DNA from: Methylobacterium sp. SyP6R
GTDB lineage: Bacteria; Pseudomonadota; Alphaproteobacteria; Rhizobiales; Beijerinckiaceae
Direction: 5' to 3'
Assembly (NCBI RefSeq): GCF_019216885.1
Contig: NZ_JAAQRC020000001.1
Location: forward strand, 5,149,501-5,213,500
DNA: 64,000 nucleotides
Position 1 is the first letter of the stretch; every line of letters begins with the position of its first letter. The position numbers and the translations under genes were made by a program. Of this stretch, positions 9,041-17,847 are shown piece after piece. Below the pieces are notes generated by a model. It was not told the origin of the DNA. It saw only the letters and a program-made list of their open reading frames with translations, and made no database searches.

Positions 9041-10390
9041 TCAGCCGCGGCTTTCCGGCTCCCGCGCTTGCGGCCCCTCGCCCGGCAGCACGAAGACCTG
9101 GCCGGGATAGATCCGGTTGGGATCGCGGATCTGGCCCTGGTTGGCGTCGAAGATCACGGTGTAGCGCAGACCCCGGCCGTAGGCCCGGCGGCTGATGCTC
9201 CACAGGTTGTCGCCGCGGATGACCTTCGCGGTGCTGACACCGGGCACGAATACCGTGCCGGGATCGACCGGATTCGGCGATGCCTCGGCGACCGACGATG
9301 GCGGTGAAGCCGCGACCGTTCCGCCCGCGGACGGTGCGGCTGCCGAGGGGGCGGCTGCGGGGCCGGTGGTGGCAGGCGCGCCGCGCAGCAGGGTCTGGCG
9401 GGCCGGGGCTTCGGCGGGGGCCGGCCGGTCGAGGCCGGGCGGCACCGCGAAGGCGGTCTCGGCCCGGGTCTTGACCGCGCCGGAGGCGGGATCGACCTGG
9501 TCGATCCGCACCCGGTAATCGCCCGGCTTGACCCCGCTCCCGATGGTGAAGGCGACGCGGCCATCGGGTCCCGCCTGGCCCGGCGCCACCAGCGTGTCGT
9601 TGAGGTAGAGGCGCAGGTCCGCCTTGGGCGCGCCCTGCGCGGTGACGTAGAGCCGCCCACCCGGCTCGGCATCGACGCCGACGACCTTGACCGGCGGGGA
9701 ACCGGCAAGGGACCTGGTCTCGGGCTTGATCTCGGCCTTGGCCTCCGCCTTGCCCGATTCGATCTTTCCGGATTCGATCTTGCCGGGCTCGGCCTTGGGC
9801 GCGGTGTCCGGCAGGGAGAGCACGGCGGTCGGCCGGCCGGGCGCCGTCACGGCGACGAGGGGCCTGGTGCGGCGGTCCTGCGCCACCACCACCACGGCGC
9901 TGGCCCGGCCGGCGGCTTTGGCGCCGTCCGACGCGGTGCTGCGCAGGGTGATCTCGTGGCTGCCCGGCGGCAGGACCGGCGGCACCAGGGCGAAGTTGCC
10001 GGATTCGTCGGCCCTGGTGCGGGCGAAGGGCTGGCCGTCGCGCAGGATCTCGACCTCGGCCCCGGGGCGGCTGCGCCCGGCGACCACGCTCGCCCCGTCG
10101 GGCTCGACCCGGATGACGTCGAAGGCCGGCGCCTCGTCCGCCTCGGGCTTGGCGGGGGCATTGGCGGGGGCATTGGCTGGGGACTCGGCCGGCAGGGCGG
10201 CGAGCGGTTTGACGGCCGGGGCGGGCGCCTGCGTCGCGGTCGTCGCTGCCGGCTCGGCTTCCGGCGAGACGAGCGAGAACAGCCGCGTTCCACTCGCTGC
10301 GACGCCAATGAGCACGAACCCAGCGACGAGGCCGACGCCTGCGAGGACGATGCCCCTGCGCAACTCGGTCGTCCGCAACTCGGTCGTCAT
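9041..10390 (-). CDS. LysM peptidoglycan-binding protein with N-terminal membrane anchor
   Basis: The 449-residue product has one hydrophobic segment near the N-terminus (about 13-33, GIVLAGVGLVAGFVLIGVAA), a long Pro/Ala-rich low-complexity linker, two or three Ig-like beta stretches (RVEPDGASVVAGRSRPGAEVEI and VKVVGVDAEPGGRLYVT), and a C-terminal LysM domain (about 392-440, with VIRGDNLWSISRRAYG and IYPGQVFVLP). It should be anchored in the inner membrane and hold peptidoglycan. This architecture is common in Rhizobiales; substrate and partners are unknown. The lysine/glutamate-rich run KIESGKIESGKAEAKAE is a short internal duplication. ATG 10390 (MTTELRTTEL) precedes the anchor; upstream codons look non-coding. 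Confidence 0.85.
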   Translation of the reverse strand: MTTELRTTELRRGIVLAGVGLVAGFVLIGVAASGTRLFSLVSPEAEPAATTATQAPAPAVKPLAALPAESPANAPANAPAKPEADEAPAFDVIRVEPDGASVVAGRSRPGAEVEILRDGQPFARTRADESGNFALVPPVLPPGSHEITLRSTASDGAKAAGRASAVVVVAQDRRTRPLVAVTAPGRPTAVLSLPDTAPKAEPGKIESGKIESGKAEAKAEIKPETRSLAGSPPVKVVGVDAEPGGRLYVTAQGAPKADLRLYLNDTLVAPGQAGPDGRVAFTIGSGVKPGDYRVRIDQVDPASGAVKTRAETAFAVPPGLDRPAPAEAPARQTLLRGAPATTGPAAAPSAAAPSAGGTVAASPPSSVAEASPNPVDPGTVFVPGVSTAKVIRGDNLWSISRRAYGRGLRYTVIFDANQGQIRDPNRIYPGQVFVLPGEGPQAREPESRG

Positions 10391-10595
10391 GGCGCAACAC
10401 TCCCGCTCACGGGTCCTCCCGCCGATGGTCCACGCACGACCGCGCGACCTTTCGCCTCCGGTCGACACGCCCGCGCCATCACCCTCATATTAACAGGACT
10501 GGCGGGGCGAGACCACGCGGCGCTCACAAGCGCGGCGCGGCCGGAAACTTGCGTAGCGACGGCCGGGTATCGGCTGCGAACGGTGCGGAGACTCG

Positions 10596-11189
10596 ATGCG
10601 GACGGTTTGCGTGTATTGCGGCTCGGGGTTCGGCACCGATCCGGTCTTCGAGGCGGCGGCGCGGGCGCTGGGGCGCCAGCTGGCCGAGGCCGGCATCGCC
10701 CTGGTCTATGGCGGCGGCAATGTCGGGCTGATGGGCACGGTGGCACGGGCGGTGCTCGACCATGGCGGCCACGTCACCGGCATCATCCCGGACTTCCTGA
10801 AGTCGCGCGAGCGCATGCTCGACGACGTGCAGGAGACCATCGTGGTCTCCGACATGCACACCCGCAAGAAGCTGATGTTCGACCGCTCCGACGCCTTCGT
10901 GGCCCTGCCCGGCGGCATCGGCACCCTGGAGGAACTGGTCGAGCAGATGACCTGGTCGCAGCTCGGCCAGCACGCCAAGCCGATCCTGCTGCTCTCGGTG
11001 GCCGGCTTCTGGGCGCCGTTCCTCGGCCTCCTCGACCACATGCGCCGCACCGGCTTCATCCGCGAGGGGCTGGATCTCAGCTACCTCGTCGCCGAGGAGC
11101 CGGACCAGGTCGTGCCGATGCTGCGGGAGGCGATCGCCAAGACGGTGCCGCGGCCTGAGGCCGAGGCGCTGATCGAGGAGAAGTTCTGA
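10596..11189 (+). CDS. LOG-family cytokinin riboside 5'-monophosphate phosphoribohydrolase (TIGR00730)
   Basis: A 197-residue lysine-decarboxylase-fold protein with all LOG motifs: CVYCGSGFGTDP near the N-terminus, YGGGNVGLMG at 38-47, SDMHTRKK at 85-92 and PGGIGTLEE at 105-113, where the last Glu is catalytic. LOG enzymes cleave the ribose-phosphate from cytokinin nucleotides or, in many bacteria, from AMP, releasing the free base. In a plant-associated methylotroph this could feed cytokinin release, which is an inference. Older annotation as lysine decarboxylase is wrong for this family. Monocistronic; a hairpin follows at 11212-11253. Confidence 0.93.
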   Translation: MRTVCVYCGSGFGTDPVFEAAARALGRQLAEAGIALVYGGGNVGLMGTVARAVLDHGGHVTGIIPDFLKSRERMLDDVQETIVVSDMHTRKKLMFDRSDAFVALPGGIGTLEELVEQMTWSQLGQHAKPILLLSVAGFWAPFLGLLDHMRRTGFIREGLDLSYLVAEEPDQVVPMLREAIAKTVPRPEAEALIEEKF

Positions 11190-11211
11190 GCCTGCAGCGG
11201 CTCATGAGAAG

Positions 11212-11253
11212 GCCTGCCACCTCCGGCACATTCAGGAGCCGGCGGTGGCAGGC
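11212..11253 (+). terminator. Hairpin after the LOG gene, possible terminator
   Basis: gcctgccacctccggc (11212-11227) pairs with gccggcggtggcaggc (11238-11253) with one bulge. There is no T tract, so termination would be weak or the hairpin may protect the 3' end. Confidence 0.4.
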
Positions 11254-11329
11254 TCCGCACTCTCGCCTACCCTCAACCTCATCCCGAGGTTGTGGATGGA
11301 TAAGCACATAACGCCACCAGGAGCCCATC

Positions 11330-11536
11330 TTGACCACGGCCCCGGACTCGAAGCCCCCGAACGACATGCTGCCCTACCGCCTGATCACGGGTAAGGACGA
11401 CGCCCATTTCTGTCGCCGTATCTCGGAGGCGCTGGCACTCGGCTACCGGCTGTACGGCTCGCCCTCCTGCACCTTCAACGGCACGGATGTGATCGTGGCG
11501 CAGGCCATCGTCTGGCCGTCGGTGGTCAAGGAGTGA
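11330..11536 (+). CDS. Small DUF1737-type protein
   Basis: A 68-residue protein with the DUF1737 pattern: PYRLITGKDDAHFCRRISEALALGYRLYGSP followed by two short strands, shown here as the segments PYRLITGKDD and ALALGYRLYGSP. These are small cytosolic proteins of unknown role. The start is TTG 11330: AGGAG at 11318-11322 stands seven bases before it, whereas the internal ATG at residue 13 lacks a ribosome site. Convergent with cysS. Confidence 0.75.
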   Translation: MTTAPDSKPPNDMLPYRLITGKDDAHFCRRISEALALGYRLYGSPSCTFNGTDVIVAQAIVWPSVVKE

Positions 11537-11544
11537 GGGCGGCA

Positions 11545-11568
11545 CGAGGGGCGGTACGCCGCCCCTCG
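11545..11568. terminator. Bidirectional hairpin between DUF1737 gene and cysS
   Basis: cgaggggcgg at 11545-11554 pairs with ccgcccctcg at 11559-11568 (perfect 10-bp stem, 4-base loop) in the 42-bp gap between convergent stops. No long T tract on either side. Confidence 0.5.
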
Positions 11569-11578
11569 GCCCATGGTT

Positions 11579-12958
11579 CTACGAGCCCACCGTCCAGGTA
11601 GTGGTGCCGTCCTTGTTATCCTTCACCGTCACCCCCAGCGCCGTGAGCGCGCCGCGGATCCGGTCGGATTCGGCCCAGTCCTTGCGGGCGCGGGCGTCCT
11701 TGCGCTCGGCGATCAGCCGCTCCACCGCCGCCGCATCGACACCGGAGGCCGCCACCGCCGCCCGCTCGCGCTCGGACTTGGTCTGACCGAGCAGGCCGAG
11801 CAGGCCGGCGCCCGCCTTCAGCGCCGCCGGGTCGTCGAGGCGGTGCACCTCGCCGAGGGCCGCCGGGGTGTTGAGGTCGTCGAGCAGCGGCTCGAGCACG
11901 CTGTCGGGCGCCGGACCGGGCTCTGCGTCGCCGACGGCGTCGTACCAGCGGTCGAGGGTGCGGCTCGCCTCCTCCAGGCCGCGGAGCGTCCAGTCGATCG
12001 GCTGGCGGTAATGGGTGCGCAGCATGGCGAGGCGCACGACCTCGCCCGGCCAATCCGCCAGCACCTCGCGCAAGGTGACGAAGTTGCCGAGCGACTTCGA
12101 CATCTTCTCCCCCTCGACCTGCAGGAAGCCGTTATGGAGCCAGATGTTGGCCATCACCGGCGTGCCGAAGCAGCAGCGGGACTGGGCCACCTCGTTCTCG
12201 TGGTGGGGAAACACCAGGTCGATGCCGCCGGCATGGATGTCGAAGGTCTCGCCGAGATGCTTCCAGGCCATGGCCGAGCACTCGATATGCCAGCCCGGAC
12301 GCCCCGGGACCGTGATCCCGCCGGGCGAGGGCCAGGACGGCTCGCCGGGCTTGGACGGCTTCCACAGCACGAAATCGAGGGGTGAGCGCTTGTAGGGCGC
12401 CACGTCGACCCGGGCCCCGGCCTCCATCTCGTCGAGGGGGCGGCGCGACAGGGCGCCGTAATCGGGCATCGAGGGCACGTCGAACAGGACGTGGTCCTCG
12501 GCCACGTAGGCGTGCCCGGCGGCGACGAGGCGGTCGATCAGCGTCGTCATCTCGACGATGTGGTCGGTCGCCCGCGGCTCGATCATCGCCGGAGGCTTGC
12601 CGGCCACGTTCACGTCCCCCGGCATCAGGATGCCGAGGCGGCGGATGTCGTCGTGGAACTGCGCCAGCGTGCCGTCGGTGAGTTCGCGGATGGTGATCCC
12701 GCGCTCGGCCGCCCTTGCGTTGATCTTGTCGTCCACGTCGGTGACGTTGCGGGCATAGGTCACCGCCTCCGCCCCGTAGAGGTGGCGCAGCAGCCGGAAC
12801 AGCAGGTCGAAGACGATCAGCGGCCGGGCGTTGCCGATATGGGCCGCGTCGTAGACGGTCGGGCCGCAGGCATACATCCGCACCCGGCCCGAATCGATCG
12901 GCCGGAGCGGCTCCTTGGCCCGGGAGAGCGTGTTGTAGAGGCGCAACAGCGAGGCCAT
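11579..12958 (-). CDS. cysS: Cysteine-tRNA ligase
   Basis: A 459-residue class I aminoacyl-tRNA synthetase. [19 protein letters not shown] near the N-terminus supplies the zinc-binding Cys and the HIGH-type signature (HIGN at 40-43); [10 protein letters not shown] near 285 is the KMSKS loop; [11 protein letters not shown] contributes to the zinc site. The C-terminal helical domain (DALR-type, about 330-459) ends in [26 protein letters not shown] sequence typical of CysRS. It charges tRNA-Cys in the cytosol. The ATG 12958 start is the family start. Length matches E. coli (461). Confidence 0.97.
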   Translation of the reverse strand: MASLLRLYNTLSRAKEPLRPIDSGRVRMYACGPTVYDAAHIGNARPLIVFDLLFRLLRHLYGAEAVTYARNVTDVDDKINARAAERGITIRELTDGTLAQFHDDIRRLGILMPGDVNVAGKPPAMIEPRATDHIVEMTTLIDRLVAAGHAYVAEDHVLFDVPSMPDYGALSRRPLDEMEAGARVDVAPYKRSPLDFVLWKPSKPGEPSWPSPGGITVPGRPGWHIECSAMAWKHLGETFDIHAGGIDLVFPHHENEVAQSRCCFGTPVMANIWLHNGFLQVEGEKMSKSLGNFVTLREVLADWPGEVVRLAMLRTHYRQPIDWTLRGLEEASRTLDRWYDAVGDAEPGPAPDSVLEPLLDDLNTPAALGEVHRLDDPAALKAGAGLLGLLGQTKSERERAAVAASGVDAAAVERLIAERKDARARKDWAESDRIRGALTALGVTVKDNKDGTTTWTVGS

Positions 12959-13305
12959 GAAACACCTGCGGGACGGGGTCGGGCCGGGGCGCCGCGCGGG
13001 GCACCGGCCGAGGTTCTAAGTCGTTGCCGGATCGGGCTCGGTCCCGTCCGGCGGAAGGCCCGGGCGGCGCCCGTGCCGGCGACCGAGGCGGCCGCCTGTT
13101 GCACGGGTGAGACGCCCGAACGAGCCGATCCGGGTTAGCTCAAATCCGTGAGCAATTCGAGAAGGCAGACGCCGCCGGGTGCAAAGCCCTGCCGGACCCT
13201 GCGTAATCGCCCCGCTCGCACGATGCGTAGAGAGATTGTTTACCACCCACGCCCAGTGTCGGGCCGGAGCCGGATGCCGACGGCTCCGATCAGAAGGTTT
13301 GCCCC
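12959..13305. other. Divergent intergenic region between cysS and a secreted protein gene
   Basis: A 347-bp gap that must hold promoters in both directions. It has short GC-rich dyads but no repeat of the families described elsewhere, no tRNA-like fold and no convincing frame. AGAAGG at about 13292 is a plausible ribosome site for the gene at 13306. Confidence 0.5.
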
Positions 13306-13635
13306 ATGCGTCGCACCCTCGCCGTCCTCAGCGCCCTCGGTGTCCTGGCCTCCGCCACCGCCCCGGCGCTGGCCGCCTCGCAGGGAACCGGCCAGGGAAC
13401 CGGCGTGGAGAAGACCTTCCTGATCCCCTCCAGCGACGGCTACGGCGTCGCCGAGTGCCTGACCACCGGCGGCGAGTGCGGCCAGGTGGTGGCGGATGCC
13501 TGGTGCGAGTCGCAAGGCTACGCCAAGTCGGCCTCCTACGGCATCGCCGCCCAGGACGAGTATACCGGCGCGATCGAGGCGGCTCCCGCCGTGAAGACCT
13601 CGGAGCGCCCGATCCGGATCACCTGCCGGGATTGA
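13306..13635 (+). CDS. Small secreted hypothetical protein (109 aa)
   Basis: A signal peptide covers residues 1-23 (MRRTLAVLSALGVLASATAPALA). The mature part is about 85 residues with four cysteines (AECLTTGGECGQVVADAWCES and the terminal ITCRD), which may form two disulfides in the periplasm. I recognise the look of small Rhizobiales secreted proteins that carry the GECGQVVADAWCE pattern but know no function. A single gene, followed by a perfect 33-bp inverted repeat. Confidence 0.75.
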   Translation: MRRTLAVLSALGVLASATAPALAASQGTGQGTGVEKTFLIPSSDGYGVAECLTTGGECGQVVADAWCESQGYAKSASYGIAAQDEYTGAIEAAPAVKTSERPIRITCRD

Positions 13636-13692
13636 TCGGTTTTGGGGGGCGAGTTGCCTGCTCGATAATTGAGGCAGCGTCCGCTTCATCCG

Positions 13693-13761
13693 ACCCTGGA
13701 CCTCATCCTGCGGTGTCAGTCCATCGGAGATGGACTGACACCGCAGGATGAGGTCCAGGGT
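13693..13761. repeat. Perfect 33-bp inverted repeat (69-nt hairpin), family A related
   Basis: Bases 13693-13725 are the exact reverse complement of 13729-13761, with a 3-base loop. The arms include cctcatcctgcggtg, a one-base variant of the family A end cctcatcctgaggtg. It lies between two plus-strand genes for secreted proteins and could end transcription or be a mobile palindrome. Confidence 0.95.
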
Positions 13762-13925
13762 GGGATAGGTTCTAGATCGCAACGGGCCGTCTGGCAGGCC
13801 GCGCGGCCTGCCGTGCACGCGGCACTCGCTTCGCACGAACGCGCATTACCCCGCTGGCGCACCGCCCGCCGCCGCCTATCTCGGGCTTCATGAGTCGCAG
13901 GAAGCGGCAACCGGGAGCGTGTGGC

Positions 13926-14264
13926 ATGATCCGAAGCATCGTCATCGTCGCCGCTTCCCTGCTGCCGACCCTCGCCGTTGCGGCTCCGCGGCCTCGTGCG
14001 CCCGTCGGCCCGGTCATTTCCGGCCTGCCCGGCTACGATTGCCGGCTCTGGACTCCCTTCGATCACGACGCCGTCGGACCGACTCCGCGCCCGGGCGCCC
14101 GCCCGGTGCGGGCGGCGAGCGGCTGGGGCGGCACCGCCTACGGCTACGGCACCGGCGGCGCCTCGGCCTCCGGTGCCGTCGCGTTCCCGGCCGACAGCGT
14201 GGCGGAATGCGACATCGGCGAACTCACCTTCGGCCGCGCCGGCCTCGACATCCTGCCGCGCTGA
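13926..14264 (+). CDS. Small secreted hypothetical protein (112 aa), Gly-rich
   Basis: The product begins with a signal peptide (MIRSIVIVAASLLPTLAVAA, residues 1-20). The mature chain is Pro/Gly/Ala-rich with a central SGWGGTAYGYGTGGASASG stretch and a C-terminal VAECDIGELTFGRAG segment; two cysteines could pair. No family recognised. ATG 13926 is chosen because it starts the signal peptide; an in-frame upstream start at 13890 would put twelve polar residues before it. The gene is convergent with the binding-protein gene, ten bases away. Confidence 0.65.
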   Translation: MIRSIVIVAASLLPTLAVAAPRPRAPVGPVISGLPGYDCRLWTPFDHDAVGPTPRPGARPVRAASGWGGTAYGYGTGGASASGAVAFPADSVAECDIGELTFGRAGLDILPR

Positions 14265-14273
14265 CAGTCCGGC

Positions 14274-15275
14274 TCAGGTGCCCGGCCGGTCGTGCACCGC
14301 CTTGGCGAAGAAGTCGGTCCATGCCTTCGGCCGGTTCTTCAGCACGCCGGCCTTGGCCAGGTGGTCGGCCTGGAGCATCGTGCCGTAGGGCGTGGCCGAG
14401 AAGACGACGCCGGGCTGCTTCATCATCGCGACGAGTTCGTCGGGCGTGAACTTCTCCTTGGTCGCCGCCAGGTAGATCTCGGCGGCCTTGTTCGGGTCGT
14501 CGCGGATCAGCGCGTTGGCCTCGTCGATGGCGGCGAGGACCGCGGCGGTGGTCTTCGGGTTCTGGTCCATGAACTTGCCGCGGCCGAACACGATGGCGTT
14601 GCTCAACGGCCCGCCGACCACGTCGTAGGAATTGAGCACGACGTGGATCTTCGGGTCCTTCAGCTCGATCTGCTGGTAGGGCGGCAGCGAGAAGTGGCTG
14701 TTGACCTCGCTGGTGCCCCCCAGCAGCGCGCCGACCGCGTCGGGATGGCCGAGCTGCACGGTGAGCGCGTCGAGCTTGTTGCGGCCGGCCTCGCCGAACT
14801 GGCGCTCGGCGGCGATCTGGAGCATCACCGCTTGCGCGGAGACCTTCACGGTCGGCACCGCGATCCGGTCCTTCGCCGAGAAATCGGCCAGCGTCTTCAC
14901 CGCCGGGTTGCGGGTGACGAGCATCATCGGCGCGCCGGCCGAGGCCGCCAGCCCCTTCACCTCGCCGCGGGTGCGGTCCCAGGCGAGCAGCAGGTTGGTG
15001 GCGCCGCTGGTGACGAAATCGACGTTGCCGGAGATCAGCGCATCGACCGAGGCGCCGCCGCTGGTCAGCGTGACCCAGCTCACCTTCACGTCGCCGAGGC
15101 CGGCCGACGCGACGTGCTTCTCGACCAGGCGCTGCTGCTCGGCCAGCACCATCGGCATGTAGATCAGGCCGGGCTGGCGGGTGAAGCGCACCTCGCCGGT
15201 CTCGGCATGGGCGGCGGAGGTGGCGAGGCCGAGCGCGACGGCCAGCGCGCCGACGGCGCGCCTGAGGAACGGCAT
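14274..15275 (-). CDS. ABC transporter substrate-binding protein (NitT/TauT-like), orphan
   Basis: A 333-residue periplasmic binding protein: signal peptide 1-24 (cleavage after AAHA), then a two-lobed fold with RFTRQPGLIYMPMVLAEQ, GNVDFVTSGATNLLLAW and NPAVKTLADFSAKDRIAVP, typical of the SsuA/TauA/ThiY group that binds sulfonates, nitrate or pyrimidine precursors. The true ligand cannot be read from sequence. No permease or ATPase gene is nearby, so it must work with components encoded elsewhere. Monocistronic on the minus strand. Confidence 0.85.
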   Translation of the reverse strand: MPFLRRAVGALAVALGLATSAAHAETGEVRFTRQPGLIYMPMVLAEQQRLVEKHVASAGLGDVKVSWVTLTSGGASVDALISGNVDFVTSGATNLLLAWDRTRGEVKGLAASAGAPMMLVTRNPAVKTLADFSAKDRIAVPTVKVSAQAVMLQIAAERQFGEAGRNKLDALTVQLGHPDAVGALLGGTSEVNSHFSLPPYQQIELKDPKIHVVLNSYDVVGGPLSNAIVFGRGKFMDQNPKTTAAVLAAIDEANALIRDDPNKAAEIYLAATKEKFTPDELVAMMKQPGVVFSATPYGTMLQADHLAKAGVLKNRPKAWTDFFAKAVHDRPGT

Positions 15276-15400
15276 GGGCGAATGCTCCCTGGTCTCGGCC
15301 CCTGTCCGGACGCTTCGATCGAGCGCCCGCCGGGGCCGTTCAGGGAGCCAGGGTCCGGAAATGTCCCGGACACGTCAACCCGCGACGAAAGAAGCAGGCG

Positions 15401-15652
15401 TCAGGCCGAGACGGCGGAGGAGGTCTCGGTCCGATGATGGGCGGCGCGCGTGCGGTTCGCCACCATGCGGTCGTGCAGGCGGAGGATCGTGCGCGAGCCG
15501 GTCGAGGTGAAGGCGAAGGGCAGGATGCCGTGGACGAGGCAGGCGAGCCCGCCGGCGATCATGCTGAGCCCGAAGCTGGTGGCGACGCCCATATGCTCGA
15601 CATAGGTCTCGCCGACGGCGGCCGGGTGCTCGGAGAAGGACAGCCTCGACAT
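15401..15652 (-). CDS. DUF6356-type small membrane protein
   Basis: An 83-residue protein with the pattern FSEHPAAVGETYVEHMG, then one or two hydrophobic helices (TSFGLSMIAGGLACLVHGILPFAF) and TGSRTILRLHDRMV, as in DUF6356 proteins of Rhizobiales, whose function is unknown. The ATG at 15652 matches the family start; the frame extends upstream through a region read divergently by the Lrp gene. It shares a short divergent promoter region with that regulator. Confidence 0.75.
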   Translation of the reverse strand: MSRLSFSEHPAAVGETYVEHMGVATSFGLSMIAGGLACLVHGILPFAFTSTGSRTILRLHDRMVANRTRAAHHRTETSSAVSA

Positions 15653-15797
15653 GGGGATTTCCAAGGGTCTCGGTGGTCTCGAAAGGCAGGCTGAGGATCG
15701 CACGGACCCCGCGAAGGCGGATTGCGAATTTTCCTCCGTTTTCGCATGATCGCGCAATCAGGTTGCGCCAGAACGCGATCGGTTGGGAAAATTTCGC

Positions 15798-16259
15798 GTG
15801 GACGAGTTCGACCGGAAAATCCTGTTGTGCCTCCAGGAGAACGCGGCCGAGTCGCTCGAGGCGATCGCCGCCCGGGTCGGCCTGTCGGCCTCGCCGTGCT
15901 GGCGGCGGATCCAGAAGCTGGAGGCGCAAGGGGTGATCCAGCGCCGGGTGGCGCTCCTCGATCCCGACCGGATGCGGGTCGGCGTCACGGTGTTCGTCTC
16001 GGTGCGGACCAACCGGCACAATGCCGACTGGGCCGAACGTTTCTGCGCCGCCGTGGCGCAGATCCCCGAAGTGGTCGAGTTCTACCGCATGAGCGGCGAG
16101 ATCGACTACTTGCTGCGCATCGTCGTGCCCGACATCGCGGCTTATGACCGGGTCTACAAGCGGCTGATCCAGTCGGTCGAACTCTACGATGTCAGTTCGG
16201 CCTTCGCGATGGAGCGAATCAAGTACACCACCGCCCTGCCGGTGACTTACGCTAAGTAA
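15798..16259 (+). CDS. Lrp/AsnC-family transcriptional regulator
   Basis: The product of 153 residues has an N-terminal winged helix (DEFDRKILLCLQENAAESLEAIA, then VGLSASPCWRRIQKLEAQGVI) and a C-terminal RAM ligand-binding/dimer domain (VTVFVSV, EVVEFYRMSGEIDYLLRIVV). Such proteins form octamers that sense amino acids. GTG 15798 gives the usual family start MDEFDRKI; a TTG five codons upstream (15783) is possible. The divergent neighbour is the DUF6356 gene, so that gene, or the MFS exporter 117 bp downstream, may be its target; this is inference. Confidence 0.9.
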   Translation: MDEFDRKILLCLQENAAESLEAIAARVGLSASPCWRRIQKLEAQGVIQRRVALLDPDRMRVGVTVFVSVRTNRHNADWAERFCAAVAQIPEVVEFYRMSGEIDYLLRIVVPDIAAYDRVYKRLIQSVELYDVSSAFAMERIKYTTALPVTYAK

Positions 16260-16376
16260 GACCAGGTCCAATCATGATGGCGCGGGTCTGGCCTGCGCCG
16301 GGCGCCGGTTGCTTTCCGGGCCGATCGGTTTAGCTGCCGCCCTCGTCCCCTCCCCTGCCCGACGAAGCCCGCGACC

Positions 16377-17840
16377 ATGACCACCTCCCGGACGACGCGC
16401 CGTCCCCTCGTGATCGCCGCCGTCATGGCGGCGATGGCCATGGTGGCGATCGAGGCGACCATCATCTCGACGGCGATGCCCGGCATCGTCGGCGAGCTCG
16501 GCGGGCTGTCGCTCTATGCCTGGGTGTTTTCCGGCTTCCTCCTGACCCAGACCGCCGCCACCATCGTGTTCGGCAAGCTCGCCGACATCCATGGGCGCAA
16601 GCCCGTGCTGCTCACCGGCATCGCGGTGTTCCTGGCGGCCTCGGTCATGTGCGGCTTCGCCTGGTCGATGCCGGCGATGATCGCCTTCCGGCTGATCCAG
16701 GGCATCGGCGCGGGCGCGATCCAGCCGGTCTCGCTCACCATCGTGGGCGACCTCTACTCCGCGCAGGAGCGCGGGCGGATCCAGGGCTTCCTCGCCAGCG
16801 TCTGGGCGATCTCGGCGGTGGTCGGGCCGGTTGCGGGTGGCTTCATCATCGCGCACGCCTCGTGGTCGTGGATCTTCTGGATCAATCTGCCGGTCGGCCT
16901 CGTCGCGAGCGGGCTGTTCATCGCCTTCCTGCACGAGGGCGAGCGGCGCGAGCGCCGGCCGGTCGATGCGGCGGGCGCCGCCCTGTTCACCCTGACGGTC
17001 GCGGCCCTGATGGTGGCCCTGACCGAGGCCGGCGAGGCACGCTGGACGATCGTCGGCATCGCCGCCGGGCTCGGGATCGTGGCGGCCTTGCTGCTGGCGT
17101 TCCAGGAGCGGCGGGCGCGGGAGCCGGTGATCGACGCCGCGCTCTGGCGCCGCCGGCCGATCGCCGCCGCCAATGCCACCTCGCTGCTGGCCGGCATGGC
17201 GCTGATCGGGCTCACCACCTTCCTGCCGATGTACGTCCAGGGCGTGCTCGGGCAGACACCGATCGTCGCCGGCATGGCGCTCACCGTGATGGTGCTCGGC
17301 TGGCCGATGGGCGCGACGCTGGCGGCGCGCTCCATCCACCGCTTCAGCCTGCGCCGCATCCTGGTCACCGGCAGCCTGATGCTGCCGCTCGGCGCCATCG
17401 CCGTCGTGACGCTCCAGCCCGGCAGCCACCCGGTCCAGGCCGGGGCCGGCTCGCTGATCATGGGCTTCGGCATGGGGCTGGTCAGCAACGCCTCCCTGAT
17501 GCTGATCCAGGAGATCGTGCCCTGGACCCAGCGCGGCAGCGCCACCGCCTCGAACATCTTCTCGCGCAACCTCGGCAGCACGCTCGGCGCCACGGTGTTC
17601 GGCGCGGTGCTCAACCACGGGCTCTCGGCGGCGGGTAGCACCGTCACGGCGGACAGCCTCCAGCAGGCCCTGGCGGCGGGCGGCCTGCCGGGCGAGGCCG
17701 AGACCGTGCGGCTGGTGCTCCAGCACGCCCTGCACCAGACCTTCTGGGCGGTGCTGATCATCTCCGCGGCGGCCTTCGCCACGGCGCTCCTGGTGCCGCA
17801 CGTGGCCCTCGGGCGGGCGCGCGAGGTGCCGGCGGAGTAG
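16377..17840 (+). CDS. MFS drug:H+ antiporter, DHA2 type (14 helices)
   Basis: A 487-residue integral membrane protein. VAIEATIISTAMPGIVGELGG is the D1-type motif of DHA2 exporters, GKLADIHGRKPVLL is MFS motif A, and RLIQGIGAGAIQPVS and VVGPVAGGFI (motif C, antiporter) follow. Hydrophobicity supports about fourteen helices, as in EmrB/QacA. It should pump lipophilic compounds out using the proton gradient. No membrane-fusion partner gene is adjacent. The Lrp-type regulator just upstream on the same strand may control it. Convergent with xerC, seven bases apart. Confidence 0.92.
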   Translation: MTTSRTTRRPLVIAAVMAAMAMVAIEATIISTAMPGIVGELGGLSLYAWVFSGFLLTQTAATIVFGKLADIHGRKPVLLTGIAVFLAASVMCGFAWSMPAMIAFRLIQGIGAGAIQPVSLTIVGDLYSAQERGRIQGFLASVWAISAVVGPVAGGFIIAHASWSWIFWINLPVGLVASGLFIAFLHEGERRERRPVDAAGAALFTLTVAALMVALTEAGEARWTIVGIAAGLGIVAALLLAFQERRAREPVIDAALWRRRPIAAANATSLLAGMALIGLTTFLPMYVQGVLGQTPIVAGMALTVMVLGWPMGATLAARSIHRFSLRRILVTGSLMLPLGAIAVVTLQPGSHPVQAGAGSLIMGFGMGLVSNASLMLIQEIVPWTQRGSATASNIFSRNLGSTLGATVFGAVLNHGLSAAGSTVTADSLQQALAAGGLPGEAETVRLVLQHALHQTFWAVLIISAAAFATALLVPHVALGRAREVPAE

Positions 17841-17847
17841 GCCTCTC

